From: Cylindrotheca closterium | Lineage: Eukaryota; Bacillariophyta; Bacillariophyceae; Bacillariales; Bacillariaceae | Reading direction: 5' to 3' | DNA: 64,000 bases | Assembly: GCA_933822405.4 (NCBI GenBank) | Contig: CAKOGP040000001.1 | Span: 1,389,647-1,453,646, forward strand | Made by a program: the position numbers and the translations under genes | In this document: piece by piece, positions 30,835 through 41,455 of the stretch | Layout: each line of letters starts with the position of its first letter | How positions within the stretch are numbered: position 1 is the stretch's first letter | The notes under the pieces: model-generated | What the model saw: the letters and a program-made list of their open reading frames with translations, nothing else | Database searches by the model: none | Told to the model about the DNA's origin: nothing

Positions 30835-32685
30835 ATGAGATATATCCTCCGAAAAGAAAGGGAAACTGGCGAACCCCATCCAAATGAGTCAGCATATCAC
30901 TTTGATGACCTAATCAAAGCCGTCAAACAGGAAATCAATGAAATGTCAGGACCTTGTGGAAGCTATCCAAACTGCTCTATTTGTTATGACGCTGGAAAGT
31001 ACAACCATTGCCAATTTGAAATTCGAAAAGGTAAAATCAGAATATGCTGCCAAAAATGCACGGAAACGATGCGCAGTTTCACCGTGTTCGTCAAAGATCG
31101 AAGTAAACTTATTCGTCAGATGCCAGTTTATAGGGAGACTGCAAGGGTCATCCAAGCGCTGGAACTCCCAAGATATATGATAGGGGTGATACCCAAACCG
31201 AATTCCTCCTTCATAGCAGATAGCCTCGGATTAGTAAGCAACTTGAAGGTACTGGAGATGATGGGTGTACCTTTCGGACATCGCGACGTGAGTTTCCTTT
31301 GCAATGTTGTTGCGACAAGTAAGACGCTGGAGCAGTTACACCTATCTACTTGCTGGCATATAAAGAATTCGCTATTCTCTCGAATTTCCAAGAAGTCGTA
31401 TCAATCCCTTGATAAAGCCATCGCAACTTCTGAATCCCTGCAGCTACTTTGCATCTCAAGGACGCGTATGGTCCACGAAGGATTTCTGGCAGCTTTGTTT
31501 GCAGGTAGTGCACACAAGCTTAAAAAACTCATTCTGAGTCGTTCTCAAGTCAAATCTGCGAGCATACAAGCCGTTCAGAAAGCACTGGAGCATGGTGAAT
31601 GCCAAATCCAACACCTGAACTTGGCTGGTGTTTACAGAGATTCAAATATCACCCCGATTGCAAAGGCACTGGAGGTGAACACTTCGCTGAAGGAACTCAT
31701 TCTATCCTGCAATTCTTATTTACTCGATGACGGCGCGGATGCCCTTGCAAACGCCCTCCGCGTCAACTCAACGCTCGAATCGATCAACTTTTGCGATGCG
31801 GATATTGATGTTGAAATGACATTTTCGACAAACGGATGGAAACTATTCTCGAAGGGACTGAAGGAAGCAAAAAGCATTCAACGTCTTGATATATCGGATA
31901 ATAATTTCACGGTGGAAGGTATGCAGTATCTCCTGGATGGGCTAAGAGAGAATGGAAGCATCACTGATATTACAATGCAAGACATTGGAGTCGATCCAGA
32001 GGGATTTGATCTCATTGGAGATCTCATTCGGACTCGAAGCTTCAAGTATTTGAATATATCTAACATGTCCAAGTCCATGGGCATTTACATGGCCTACCAG
32101 GGTCTGTCGGACCGTTTCCTTGGGTCCGTTGCCCACTCCATCAATGGCAACACTGGTATGGAAGTCTTGAAAGCTTCCCATATCAATATGGAGGGACCAA
32201 ATGGGCTAACACCAATCATCAGTTCACTTGCAAATAATACGACTCTTCGAGAACTGGATATTTCAGGAATTCGGCAGGATCATCTATTGAGGGAGCTTAC
32301 TGATTCTCTGACAAGCAATGAACATCTATTGAAACTAAATCTCAAGAGTATCCCTTTTTCTACGGACGAGTTTGAGTATTTCGCAGAGTCCTTGCCCAAG
32401 ATGAAAAGTCTCGAGTCCATTTTATTTGGAGAACTAGATCATACTTTGGCTATTGCTCTCCTCAATGGTATGAAGGACAACGACACATTGAAACATGTGG
32501 ATGGTCCTTTGGGAAATGAAAGCTGCTGGCGAATGATTGATTTCTATCTACGATTGAATCGCGGCGGAAGAAAAAGCCTGAAGCTGTTGCTCCCCTCAGT
32601 TTTGCTGCCAAGGATGCTATCAAGATCGACAAACTATCCAGATGTCCTTTTTGAGATTCTAAGGGAAATTCAGTTGCATGCATAG
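30835..32685 (+). CDS. Leucine-rich-repeat protein with N-terminal cysteine cluster
   Basis: An intronless 616-residue protein. Residues 41-75 contain Cys at 41, 47, 50, 59, 71, 72 and 75, forming CxxC pairs (47/50 and 72/75) that could bind zinc. From about residue 110 to the end there are ribonuclease-inhibitor-type LRRs, with units such as LKELILSCNSYLLDDGADAL, LESINFCDADID, IQRLDISDNNFTVEGM and LRELDISGI. There is no signal peptide or kinase/NBS domain, so it is not a classic receptor. RI-type LRR proteins of unknown function are numerous in diatoms. The zinc-like N terminus plus LRR arrangement may serve protein-protein interaction, but the partner is unknown. The family-level call is firm and the function open. 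Confidence 0.75.
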   Translation: MRYILRKERETGEPHPNESAYHFDDLIKAVKQEINEMSGPCGSYPNCSICYDAGKYNHCQFEIRKGKIRICCQKCTETMRSFTVFVKDRSKLIRQMPVYRETARVIQALELPRYMIGVIPKPNSSFIADSLGLVSNLKVLEMMGVPFGHRDVSFLCNVVATSKTLEQLHLSTCWHIKNSLFSRISKKSYQSLDKAIATSESLQLLCISRTRMVHEGFLAALFAGSAHKLKKLILSRSQVKSASIQAVQKALEHGECQIQHLNLAGVYRDSNITPIAKALEVNTSLKELILSCNSYLLDDGADALANALRVNSTLESINFCDADIDVEMTFSTNGWKLFSKGLKEAKSIQRLDISDNNFTVEGMQYLLDGLRENGSITDITMQDIGVDPEGFDLIGDLIRTRSFKYLNISNMSKSMGIYMAYQGLSDRFLGSVAHSINGNTGMEVLKASHINMEGPNGLTPIISSLANNTTLRELDISGIRQDHLLRELTDSLTSNEHLLKLNLKSIPFSTDEFEYFAESLPKMKSLESILFGELDHTLAIALLNGMKDNDTLKHVDGPLGNESCWRMIDFYLRLNRGGRKSLKLLLPSVLLPRMLSRSTNYPDVLFEILREIQLHA

Positions 32686-33312
32686 GTTAGAATTGCAATA
32701 TAGTACATTGTACAAACATTTTGACATATCGCTCTTTGCATCACGCACATGACCACCATCGCACTCTCCTAAATTTGTCGTTCTAGTAGATGTACAGTAT
32801 TAAACTTTTGAACTACTACTGTACCAGTACTCAATGGATATTATTTTGGCAGTGTCAACGCACCAACATCGATACCGCGTGATATAACCTTGTTTTGCAG
32901 CATTACCCCTTAGCATACTAATGTAGACAACCATGGAACAAAAGAGGGGTACCCACAAGGGGTGTCAAATATTCGACCATCGCTTTCGCAACGTTCAGGA
33001 ATCGCTATAAGTTTGCAATTAGCAATAAGCAGTCATCGGTAAGAACCTCATCGACTTGCTTTCTGCCCCTGTGCAAGAATAAGTAAAAAGCGGAATTTTG
33101 GGCATATAAACTATTTTGTAGCATAAATTCCGTTGACCACAGTACTGGAGTCTACGTAAGTCTACGTTCAAATATGCCTCCCTCTCGGAAGACATTTTGA
33201 TCGCGGAGCAAACTGTTCCAGCACTTGGGCTTGAAATTACTTGTTGCGTTGGTTGTTGTTGAGACCCTCATATACTACCGTAACTTCAGGCACAGCACAA
33301 ATCAAGTGAAAG
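32686..33312. other. Intergenic region upstream of the SNARE gene
   Basis: This combines the 3' flank of the LRR gene and the promoter of the SNARE gene. TACAGTA (32793-32799) and TACTGTA (32817-32823) lie close together in opposite orientation, flanking CTAGTAG/CTACTAC pieces that could form an imperfect inverted repeat. No coding potential that I can support. Confidence 0.4.
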
Positions 33313-34336
33313 ATGGCAAAATCAAAGGAAGATGACGAAGTGACCGGGCTTCTAGCCAAATTGTACACCATCCAAGAGGATATTGGAGCCAAGCCCAAGA
33401 CATCCGATGAGGAAAAAATTGCCAAAGCATCGAATGTTGCCAAGATGGGAAGCGGAAAGAAGGCAGAAAAGAAGGGATCTCAATTTTTGGAATTGAAATC
33501 TAGTATTGTCGACCGTCTAAAAACGGGGCATCAATTATTAAAGGATTGCAAGGATCTGGAAAACTCGGGATACGGTGGTGACAATGCCAAGGACATCATT
33601 AAGATGCAAGCCGAAGTCCGCGAGAACATTCGCCAAGCTACGGATGAATGGAAGCAATTAGAAAAGCTTTACAAAAAGGAGGCCCGAAAGAAAAAGAGTA
33701 AATTCACTCCTGAAGAATTGGAAGTTCAATCCGAGCTTGTCAAGAGATTGTATGCCAAGATTGAAGAGGTCAAGAACATTCAAACCAAAGGGTACTCCAA
33801 AAGTGGCGGCCGCGATGCTGCAGCTGCTGCTTTGAACACAAAGGCGCTCTCCTATGGTGATTGTAAGTCATTTTTTGCTCTGATACGTTTGACACTGTTG
33901 ATGTTATGGATTTTTCCAATCGTAGCTGACAACATTTTCCATTATGCAAACAGCTGGTAAGAAATCCAACGGACCATCCTGGGGCGGGGCCGGTGGAGGA
34001 GGCGTCGCCTTGTCTGGCGACCAACAACAAACGATCCAAGAAATTGAGCAGCGTGATGCTGACTTTGACCTTCAGCTCGATGAAATTGGAGAAGGTATTC
34101 AAGATCTTGCTGAAATTGCGGCTGCTCAAGGAGAAGAAGTTGCTCTGCAAAGTCAAATGTTGGACAAGGTTGACAAGAAGATTGACAAAAATCTAGCGAA
34201 TATGGAAAAAGTAAATGGTCGCATGAAGGAGACACTGGAAGAAGTTGCAAGATCCAGTGACAAGATGATGGTGGATATCATGTGTATTGTCTTGATGATT
34301 GGTTTTGGAGCAGTCATTTATAAATTTGTCGCGTAA
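33313..34336 (+). CDS. Qc-SNARE of the SYP7 type
   Basis: A tail-anchored SNARE for membrane fusion in the secretory/endomembrane system. Exons are 33313-33862 and 33954-34336 (310 aa). The N-terminal domain is Lys/Glu-rich and helical. The SNARE motif (about residues 215-275) contains QRDADFDLQLDEIGEGIQDLAEIA and the zero-layer Gln in ALQSQMLDKVDKKIDK, typical of the Qc group. It is followed by MEKVNGRMKETLEE and a C-terminal anchor (VDIMCIVLMIGFGAVIYKFVA). The long N-terminal domain and the late sequence match plant SYP71-73. A short Gly-rich insert lies between the N-terminal domain and the SNARE helix. Nothing in the neighbourhood indicates which compartment it serves; SYP7 proteins act at the ER and plasma membrane in plants. 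Confidence 0.88.
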
Positions 34337-34625
34337 ATATTAGATTGGCATAATTATCAAGTGTTAGGATATATGATGTAGGCACTGAACATGTGATGTC
34401 TGGATTGCATTACCGCAGCAGCAATACGGTACTAACAAGAGATACAGTACTGTAGGCAAACTCCAGGAGAGACGGAGATCAAAATTTTGGGTCTGTGGTC
34501 CATTTAGTCCACCACCACGGATTCACGCATTCAAAATTGCTTGATTGCCGATGAGAGCCGAAACCGCTGCAACTGTTTGAGATAGTGGCTTTCATTCATT
34601 CACTCATTCAATCTACAAAACAACC

Positions 34626-35618
34626 ATGCAAAATCAAATAATGGACTTCAGTGGCCCCACGTCCACCTCCAAAGTGCTCACGTCTAGACATCAAGACTAC
34701 GTCCATCACATTGCCTTTGACATTTACGGACGCCGAATGGCCACTTGCAGTGGAGATCGTTTCGTCAGGGTTTGGGACCTCTCGGAAAACAACGTTTGGT
34801 CTCTGGTTGGGGAATGGCAAGCACACAAGGGATCTGTCGCCATGCTCAGTTGGGCGCATCCCGAATTTGGGAGTATGCTGGCCACGTGCGGGAGCGATCA
34901 CGAAGCCAAGATTTGGGAAGAACGCACCAACGCCACTTCGGCCGCTTCTCGATGGACTGTCAAGTCGCAATTGGCGGATGCTCGCAAGGCGGTTTCTTGT
35001 TTGGAATTTTCGCCGCGTCATTGGGGACTCAAACTTGCAACGGGTAGTGCAGATGGGTGTGTGCGAATCTACGAAGCGGTGGATGTTGCAAATCTATCTC
35101 AGTGGCCTTTGGCAACAACCCTGCAGTGCTTTGCAGAAGGTCTTGGAGTGACTTGCATGTCTTGGTCGTCGGGGCGATTCGAGCCGCCTACTCTGGTAGT
35201 GGGTGGAGCCAACCCCATTGTCTATCGATATGGTGAGGCCAGTCGTCAATATAGTCCACTCATTGTGTTGCCCCCTCCTGCAGTTGGTGAAGTCTTGGAC
35301 ATTGCTTGGGCGCCCAACGTTGGTCGTCAATTCCACTACATTGCTTCTGCAGAAGGAAGTCAGTTGAGAATTTTCAAATTGTCTCGTAAGGAAAACAAAT
35401 TAGAATTGGAATCCACCCAAACTTTGCAAGTCATCAATGCTTGGAGGTGCCAATGGAATGTCACTGGAACTGTTCTTGCTAGCAGTGGAGATGCGGGACT
35501 AGTGCAACTGTGGAAATCTGATTTTGAAGGAAACTTCAAATGCGTGTCCAAGATTCAAGGGGACATAGCTCAAGTTGCTGCTGGTGCAGCTGCTGGCGCA
35601 GGATTAATGAGTCCATAA
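34626..35618 (+). CDS. SEH1: Nucleoporin SEH1
   Basis: A WD40 beta-propeller of the nuclear pore Y-complex, also a subunit of the GATOR2/SEA complex that signals amino acids to TORC1. It is intronless, 330 aa. Repeats align closely with human SEH1: HQDYVHHIAFDIYGRRMATC, WAHPEFGSMLATCGSD, CLEFSPRHWGLKLATGSADG, VRIYEAVDVANLSQWPL and WNVTGTVLASSGDAG. Length is near that of animal SEH1 (360). A TACAGTAC/TACTGTA palindromic block sits 180 bp upstream (34443-34454). Confidence 0.93.
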   Translation: MQNQIMDFSGPTSTSKVLTSRHQDYVHHIAFDIYGRRMATCSGDRFVRVWDLSENNVWSLVGEWQAHKGSVAMLSWAHPEFGSMLATCGSDHEAKIWEERTNATSAASRWTVKSQLADARKAVSCLEFSPRHWGLKLATGSADGCVRIYEAVDVANLSQWPLATTLQCFAEGLGVTCMSWSSGRFEPPTLVVGGANPIVYRYGEASRQYSPLIVLPPPAVGEVLDIAWAPNVGRQFHYIASAEGSQLRIFKLSRKENKLELESTQTLQVINAWRCQWNVTGTVLASSGDAGLVQLWKSDFEGNFKCVSKIQGDIAQVAAGAAAGAGLMSP

Positions 35619-35783
35619 CTATCTATTTCATTTTTCAAATGCTTGATCACGTCTGTCGGCATTTCTTACTGAGCTTGACATGGCCAGGCATTGTATTGTA
35701 ACATTGCAGCGAGTGCTCTTCACATCTAAACTTGACTACGAAACATGGCAATTTATTTCTTTGCATAATCTAGTTTTATATAA

Positions 35784-36770
35784 CTATACACCCAAGCTTG
35801 CATTGAGCTTTTCGGCAATCGTGAGTTGCGTTCGTGTAATATTGGACAAGTATGTGACCATGAGCAAATCTTGGAGAGAATCGTTGAAAAGCTTGTCAAA
35901 GACTTCGGGTCTGATGCGAGGAACAGTAGCCAAAGTGTCGGCAATCTGCCTGCCAACTTCTGCATCTGGTGTGATCTTTCCTTCAACAACGGAATCAACG
36001 TATTCGGTAGCAGTTTCCAAGAGTTTATACAGCTTTTCCATAGAAAGCAAAAGAGGTTCTACTTGTTCTCCTTCTTTGGGTGCTGGGTTTTCATCCTTCA
36101 CCATTTTATTCAGGCAAATGGCTTCTGGCTCGGTGCTTTCCATAGTCAAGCTGATTTCATGGAATAGATTGGCAAGTGGCTCGCCTTGTACAACAACTGG
36201 CGTGCTTTTGAATGCTCGAACGGAAATAGCGTCTTCCTTCAGTCTGGTGTCAACCACAAGGTGGATTGGATCACCCTCATCGGCCTCTCCAGCATAAAAC
36301 TCGTGAATCAATGACGAAGTGTCGGCTATCAAATCTCCTTGGCCATCTTCTAGTGCAGAAGATGCGTACCATCCGACGACTGCCTCCTTTCGGTATGCTC
36401 TCATGTGTAATGCGAGCATTTGCTTGTTAAAATCCTTTCCAATCGCGACTTCTTCCCCTCGTTCCGCGTGTGGAACGGCGAAACAATTTGTGATTTCCAC
36501 CTAGAAAATCACACAAGCATGTTAGATATAAATGCATGATAGACCAACTAAAAAATCCTGCTTTTCTCAGTTGCAACATACCGTTTTGCCGTCTCTTCGA
36601 CCAAGCAAAGTTCCAATTACACGGCCCGAAGCTTCTTGTCTTCGAGTGTGATGATCCAGAACGTGCAACAAAACCATTGGATGGACGATAACATGGGTAA
36701 CAGCATCTGGGTCATCCTCCATCATAAGAGCGGGAGAAGACGGTGACATCTTGGACGATAAACTGGTCAT
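35784..36770 (-). CDS. EIF3F: Eukaryotic translation initiation factor 3 subunit F
   Basis: An MPN-domain subunit of eIF3. Exons are 36582-36770 and 35784-36500, phase 0 (301 aa). The MPN domain begins THVIVHPMVLLHVLDHH, then GRVIGTLLGRRDGKT|VEITNCFAVPH across the intron and KEAVVGWYASSALED. The metal-binding H-x-H of active JAMM proteases is absent, as in other eIF3f proteins. The C-terminal helical part (PRIRPEVFDKLFNDSLQDLLMVTYLSNITRTQLTIAEKL) is the conserved eIF3f segment. Confidence 0.94.
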
Positions 36771-36974
36771 CTTGTTGGTTGCAATGCACAGGTTTCACAA
36801 TCGGAAACCACTTGAAGCTACGGTACAGTATCGAAAGGTCGTCTCGTAATTTGCGGTTGGGGGACCGACCGTATCCTGGCCGTTCGTGAAAGGTCCAATG
36901 ATGATGATGATGGACGACGGACGGACCCAATTTTCTAACCTTTATCGGAAGAGAGTAGGTAGTACTGTTGGCAT

Positions 36975-38682
36975 TTATTTATCTATTGGCGTACAGAATA
37001 CATTGACAGCTCCTGGCATCACATGGGCTTGCACTGGGCCAGCTTCAATTACCTCTCCATCCAGATCATTAAAGGATCCCGGTGTTATTGGTTCTAGCCG
37101 ATAGGCGCTACACCTGATGAATTCTACACCTGGCATATTCGCGTGGTCTCCACTATCCAATCCCAACAATATCATTGCCATTCTCAGTCGGGATATATTT
37201 TCACTGTGAAGAAATTACAATGAAGGTGAGGAAAAGTTCCAGTACTCTTTTGCAGTCTCTTTTGCTTTGCTAGTCTTACCGAACAACGAGAATCTCAAAG
37301 ACACCATCATTTAGCTTGCAATTGGGTGAGTTGTGTGTCTTCTCTGCTGCATGTGTCACTTGAGACGCCCAAAGCAAGAGGAAATCACTTTCACTTGAGA
37401 CCCACTTTTCATCACAGGGAATGGGTTCGTTGATGGAAGGACATTTTGTCACTATAGTATTGCTTTCGTCAGATGGTGGTAAATACGACAAGCGTGCTCG
37501 GTATCTCCGCATTCTCAATACACTCAAAACACCCCAAATGTCCATTCGTAAGAACCCCATGAATCGAATGGCTTCAGATTCAATATCAATATCCGCAATC
37601 ATGGACCATGAAAAAGTAAGGAATGATATGTATTTCGACGACGACGTCTCGTAAAGCGATAGATCCATCTTTTCTGAATTTCCTTTAGCAACCAGAAAAG
37701 CATAGTCAACAGCATTGTCTAGCTCGTTGCTAGCATGAGCCAGTGTTTTGGCAAGCCCATTGGATGTACCAGACCCTACAACGCCCAACTTTAGTTTACT
37801 CAAGATCTTGTCGCAGTCGGACCTCGTTCGGATTCCCTGAAACATTTCGTGGATGATACCATCACCTCCAACTGCAACGACACCGTCGTACTCGGACAAG
37901 TCTGGAATTTTCGAGTCTTCCCCTTGCTCTTTCATACGTTCAAATGCATGATTGGCGCTGGTAGTCATCAAATAGTCATAGTCGATTCCTGCTTCCACAA
38001 ACATGGGAGCTACGGTATTATTGAAAATCTGTGTTCCCTTTTTGGTTCCCGAGTACGGATTGACTAGAACCAGCAATTTGTCTTTTGGATTGTAGCCAGG
38101 TTTGCATATTGCTCGAATGGCGTCAATAAGAGTTGAAAGACCGGACAAGTCTTCCGAGGGAGCTACCTGGAACTGCCGATGATGAGCCCGACGGGATCTC
38201 AGTTTACCCTTATCAGACTGTGTTCTGTATTCTGTATTTGGCTTTCTTTTTGGAGCACTCGTAGCACAGCTCGACATTATGCTTTCTTCCGAGGGATGGA
38301 CACGAGGGTAGGCAAAAATCTTCAAAATGGCGGCTCCCTGTGTGTCGTTCACTTCATCTGTGCCCGGCTCGTTGTCATCTCGATTGTTGGGGGAATTGCC
38401 GTTTGAAGAGTCCGTGGACTGTGCGGTGGCTAGTCGTCTAAGCTCATTGGTTTCAACAGATCCAAATATGTCAACTTCGACGGACGCGCCGACAATATCT
38501 CGTGAATCGATGATATCTAGAGTCTTCTCATCGCCTTCCGAGACAACCAAAAAGCAGCCTTTGTCAGCATTATATCGAATAAAGCATTTGTTCAGAACAT
38601 CTCCGTTGTAAGGATCATAGGCTTCGGGTATTATCAATTTCACGCTTTCAGCAGTCTTGCTGGGCCATACAGTAGATGCCAT
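36975..38682 (-). CDS. Sphingosine-kinase-like lipid kinase (DAGK catalytic domain)
   Basis: Exons are 37280-38682 and 36975-37203 (543 aa), joined within an Arg codon (EILVVR|ENISRL). The diacylglycerol-kinase catalytic fold begins LLVLVNPYSGTKKG (about residue 203), then VVAVGGDGIIHEMFQGI, with the GGDG nucleotide-binding signature. GVVGSGTSNGLAKTL and the late SYLPPSD...FLLLWASQVTHAAE and CKLNDGVFEILVVR...LRMAMILLGLDSGDH blocks match sphingosine kinases. The C terminus GEVIEAGPVQAHVMPGAVNVF is also typical. The N-terminal ~190 residues resemble a divergent PH-like or lipid-kinase N-terminal region and are poorly conserved. Sphingosine is the likely substrate, giving sphingosine-1-phosphate; a ceramide or other long-chain-base substrate is possible. 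Confidence 0.9.
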
Positions 38683-38983
38683 GGTTGCGAGACAAAAGTT
38701 CTATAGTAAGTTTGTTGTGAGTGTAGGAAAGTTTTTGATGTCATTGAATTTGAAAACGAAAATCATTGGTACTTTCCGTTGCGCTCGTTCAACGTAAACG
38801 CGCGGAACGGTTTTGCTGCCTCCAACAACTGGAATGAAGATGCTGGTATAGGCCTTGTTGCATGTAGAATAGCATTTTAACAATACTAGAAAAGCATTAG
38901 TAATTATTGCTTCTCTATTCGTGTTATACTGTAGGTATGAAAGCTTCTCAAAATAATATTAACAAAATGTTTTGCGCAAAACA
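38683..38983. other. Intergenic region between sphingosine-kinase-like and Mei2-like genes
   Basis: This region holds the promoter of the kinase gene and the 3' flank of the Mei2-like gene, both on the minus strand. TACTGTA lies at 38927-38933. Nothing else recognised. Confidence 0.35.
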
Positions 38984-41455
38984 TTACGATCGATTTGAAG
39001 GATCGGGGAATGGCAAACTGTTGCCTCTATCAGGACCGCTACTCACAAACACAAGAGGCTTGTATTCTTCGTCCTTCTCCATAAGTGCTGAGTTCTCGAA
39101 ACGCTTAAGCATGGCTGATTTCCCTTGAATTCTGGCGTATGTGATTTCGCAAATTTTGTCACTGTTAAAGGTTCTCCAATGCTTTCCATAGTATCTGCGA
39201 TGGAAAGGTAGGATGTCCCTGAAGTCAACAAAATTGATGAAAGCATAACCACGGTTACACTTGTTCTTGAAATCAATGGGGAGGTAGAAAAAATCAATGG
39301 TCCCGGGACCATGCCCATTTTCAGCAAACTCAGAAAGCAGCATCTGCTGAGTGTACTTGTTTGGAATGTTGCGTACCATCAGTGAAGTACGGCTGTCACG
39401 ACCATTTTCCACTGCGTCGACATCCAACTTTAGGTGCCGATTGTCCTTTTGGTCGGGTGTGCCACCACCTGGTACACTACGGTAGTCGCGGGATTGGCTG
39501 CCAACCGATGCACCATCTGGGAAGTAAGGGACACTGCGAGAGCTGGTTGGTGGATAGTGACCCGAGTGGTGTGAGTGATGAGAGTGATGTCCATCCGAGT
39601 AAGCAGAATTAGCAGACACAACTGAGCCACCGCTCGAAAAGTGATACCCACGCCCATGCGAGGGAGGACCGCCATAGTGTTGATGCGAGGGAGGACCTCC
39701 ATGATTCATGTAAGATCCGTGGTGATTCGAACGATGGTCCGCTTGGTAGGGGGGCATGCTGTTGCCGTATGACTGAGGATAGCCAGAATTATTCATAACA
39801 GCACCATATGATTGCCCATAGCCTCGGCCAGGGGCACCACCTCGATCGTATCGAATGTCATGCCTTGGTGCATGTGAACCAGGTATGTACGCTGTGCCCC
39901 GTAGGTCGTGATGACCTCCATATGTAGCACCACCACGACCACCACCATGAGAAGTCGGAAGCCGTCTGTTGGAATCGCTTGGTGATTCTCCATGGCGCCA
40001 GCGACCAATCAAAGCCAGTAGCTCTCGTCCTCGTTTTCGGTCCGATGGATTCCTTGCTCCGATTTCTACACTGACGTTGGGACCCCAAGGCTGAGTGCTT
40101 TCCAGCTCCAAAACTGCCTGTTTTGCGTCCTGTAGGTCGTGATATTCCGCAACAAAGGAAGTTCCACCATAGTTTCCCCCGAGACTTCGAAGAGATCTGA
40201 CAGCTCCATACGAAGAGAGCATTTGAGCGAGGCTCTCAATGTTCATATCCATTGGAACATCGTTCAGAACTACCAGACTATCATCGAACTGAGAGGAAGA
40301 GTTCAAGGGTACACAAAACTGAACCAAAATTTTGTCCCCATCAACACCTGGTCGTTGCAGCTTTGGAAGCAATTCCATGGCAGCATATTGAGCACACCTC
40401 ATATCATAGTAGCTAACGAAAAAGATTCCACGATCGGCAAAGTCCGATCGGAATGCTTCCACAACCCCAAACAACTCGCAAGCCGCCCTCGCATCAGCAG
40501 CTGCAAGTGTTGATGCACGCATAATAACCAGCGCTCTACTTGGCTCGTGATGACGAATGTCCCAGGCAAATGGACGCAAATCATCTTCCGCTTCCTGTTG
40601 CATTATACGAGCATCCTTTGGAGCTCCACCGATTTTTGGCGGTTGCTCATCGCTGGACCAGAGGTTCTTCATCCCGCGCTGAAGATCCATGGTTCCATCA
40701 TCTGGTCGATTGCGGGAACGGGAGTCCTGTGGTTCTGTCACAGTCATCCCCAAATCGTAACCTCCCTGCTGATGAGCAGCGTTTCGGTCCTTTGCAAAAG
40801 CTGTACCATAACCATGATCTGGATATAGTCCACCTACCGATCGATCTTGGCCTCTAGGGTAATCATCTCTACCTGCAGGCCCTCGTACACCAGTGGCACG
40901 ATTGTTTGGAGCATCATAAGATGCAAATAAATTTCCAGCCTCTTGTGTTTTGTGAGCAGAACCAATGGAATCACCGCCTCGTCCCATTCTTAATGCCGTT
41001 TGACGTGATTGACGAGCATAATTGAGATCTCCTTGTTTCTTATCGGGAGAGAAAAACGAATCCGTCAGAACAGCATCGTTAATGGATTCCGCAAGCCCGC
41101 TTCCAAAAACAGCCGCTAAATTGTTAAAGCTGGAACTTCTGTGTCCATCCATTCCCTCATCTCTGATATTGGGTGGTTCCTTATTGCTCCACATGAGGTT
41201 GCTTCGCGGGGCATCATTTCCAGGGTTGAAACCAGGTGGTGGGGCACCGAATGATGGCGTCGACAAGCTTCCTCCCAGTGTAGTGTGCTGGCTTTCGCCT
41301 AGTCCGTTGCGGTCATTCGGCAGTCCAGAATGAAGAGACGGCACAGATGCGCCACCGTCCCATGCACCATCTCCGGAATTACGATCGTTAATACTTCCTG
41401 CCGATGCCATCACTTTGCAAAACTGCTGCTGATCTGATTGAGCCTCCTTCTCCAA
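38984..41455 (-). CDS. Mei2-like RNA-binding protein
   Basis: A single-exon 823-residue protein with three RRMs. RRM1 (about 306-382) and RRM2 (about 394-466) are divergent. The C-terminal Mei2-type RRM (about 686-785) is diagnostic: TSLMVRNIPNKYTQQMLLSEF, IDFFYLPIDFKNKCNRGYAF and KICEITYARIQGK. Between RRM2 and RRM3 lies a His/Gly/Ser/Tyr-rich region, and the N terminus is also disordered. In fission yeast Mei2 switches cells into meiosis, and in plants Mei2-like (AML/TE) proteins act in meiosis and meristems. In a diatom a role in life-cycle or RNA regulation is plausible but unproven. A second Met at residue 16 is an alternative start. Confidence 0.92.
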   Translation of the reverse strand: MEKEAQSDQQQFCKVMASAGSINDRNSGDGAWDGGASVPSLHSGLPNDRNGLGESQHTTLGGSLSTPSFGAPPPGFNPGNDAPRSNLMWSNKEPPNIRDEGMDGHRSSSFNNLAAVFGSGLAESINDAVLTDSFFSPDKKQGDLNYARQSRQTALRMGRGGDSIGSAHKTQEAGNLFASYDAPNNRATGVRGPAGRDDYPRGQDRSVGGLYPDHGYGTAFAKDRNAAHQQGGYDLGMTVTEPQDSRSRNRPDDGTMDLQRGMKNLWSSDEQPPKIGGAPKDARIMQQEAEDDLRPFAWDIRHHEPSRALVIMRASTLAAADARAACELFGVVEAFRSDFADRGIFFVSYYDMRCAQYAAMELLPKLQRPGVDGDKILVQFCVPLNSSSQFDDSLVVLNDVPMDMNIESLAQMLSSYGAVRSLRSLGGNYGGTSFVAEYHDLQDAKQAVLELESTQPWGPNVSVEIGARNPSDRKRGRELLALIGRWRHGESPSDSNRRLPTSHGGGRGGATYGGHHDLRGTAYIPGSHAPRHDIRYDRGGAPGRGYGQSYGAVMNNSGYPQSYGNSMPPYQADHRSNHHGSYMNHGGPPSHQHYGGPPSHGRGYHFSSGGSVVSANSAYSDGHHSHHSHHSGHYPPTSSRSVPYFPDGASVGSQSRDYRSVPGGGTPDQKDNRHLKLDVDAVENGRDSRTSLMVRNIPNKYTQQMLLSEFAENGHGPGTIDFFYLPIDFKNKCNRGYAFINFVDFRDILPFHRRYYGKHWRTFNSDKICEITYARIQGKSAMLKRFENSALMEKDEEYKPLVFVSSGPDRGNSLPFPDPSNRS

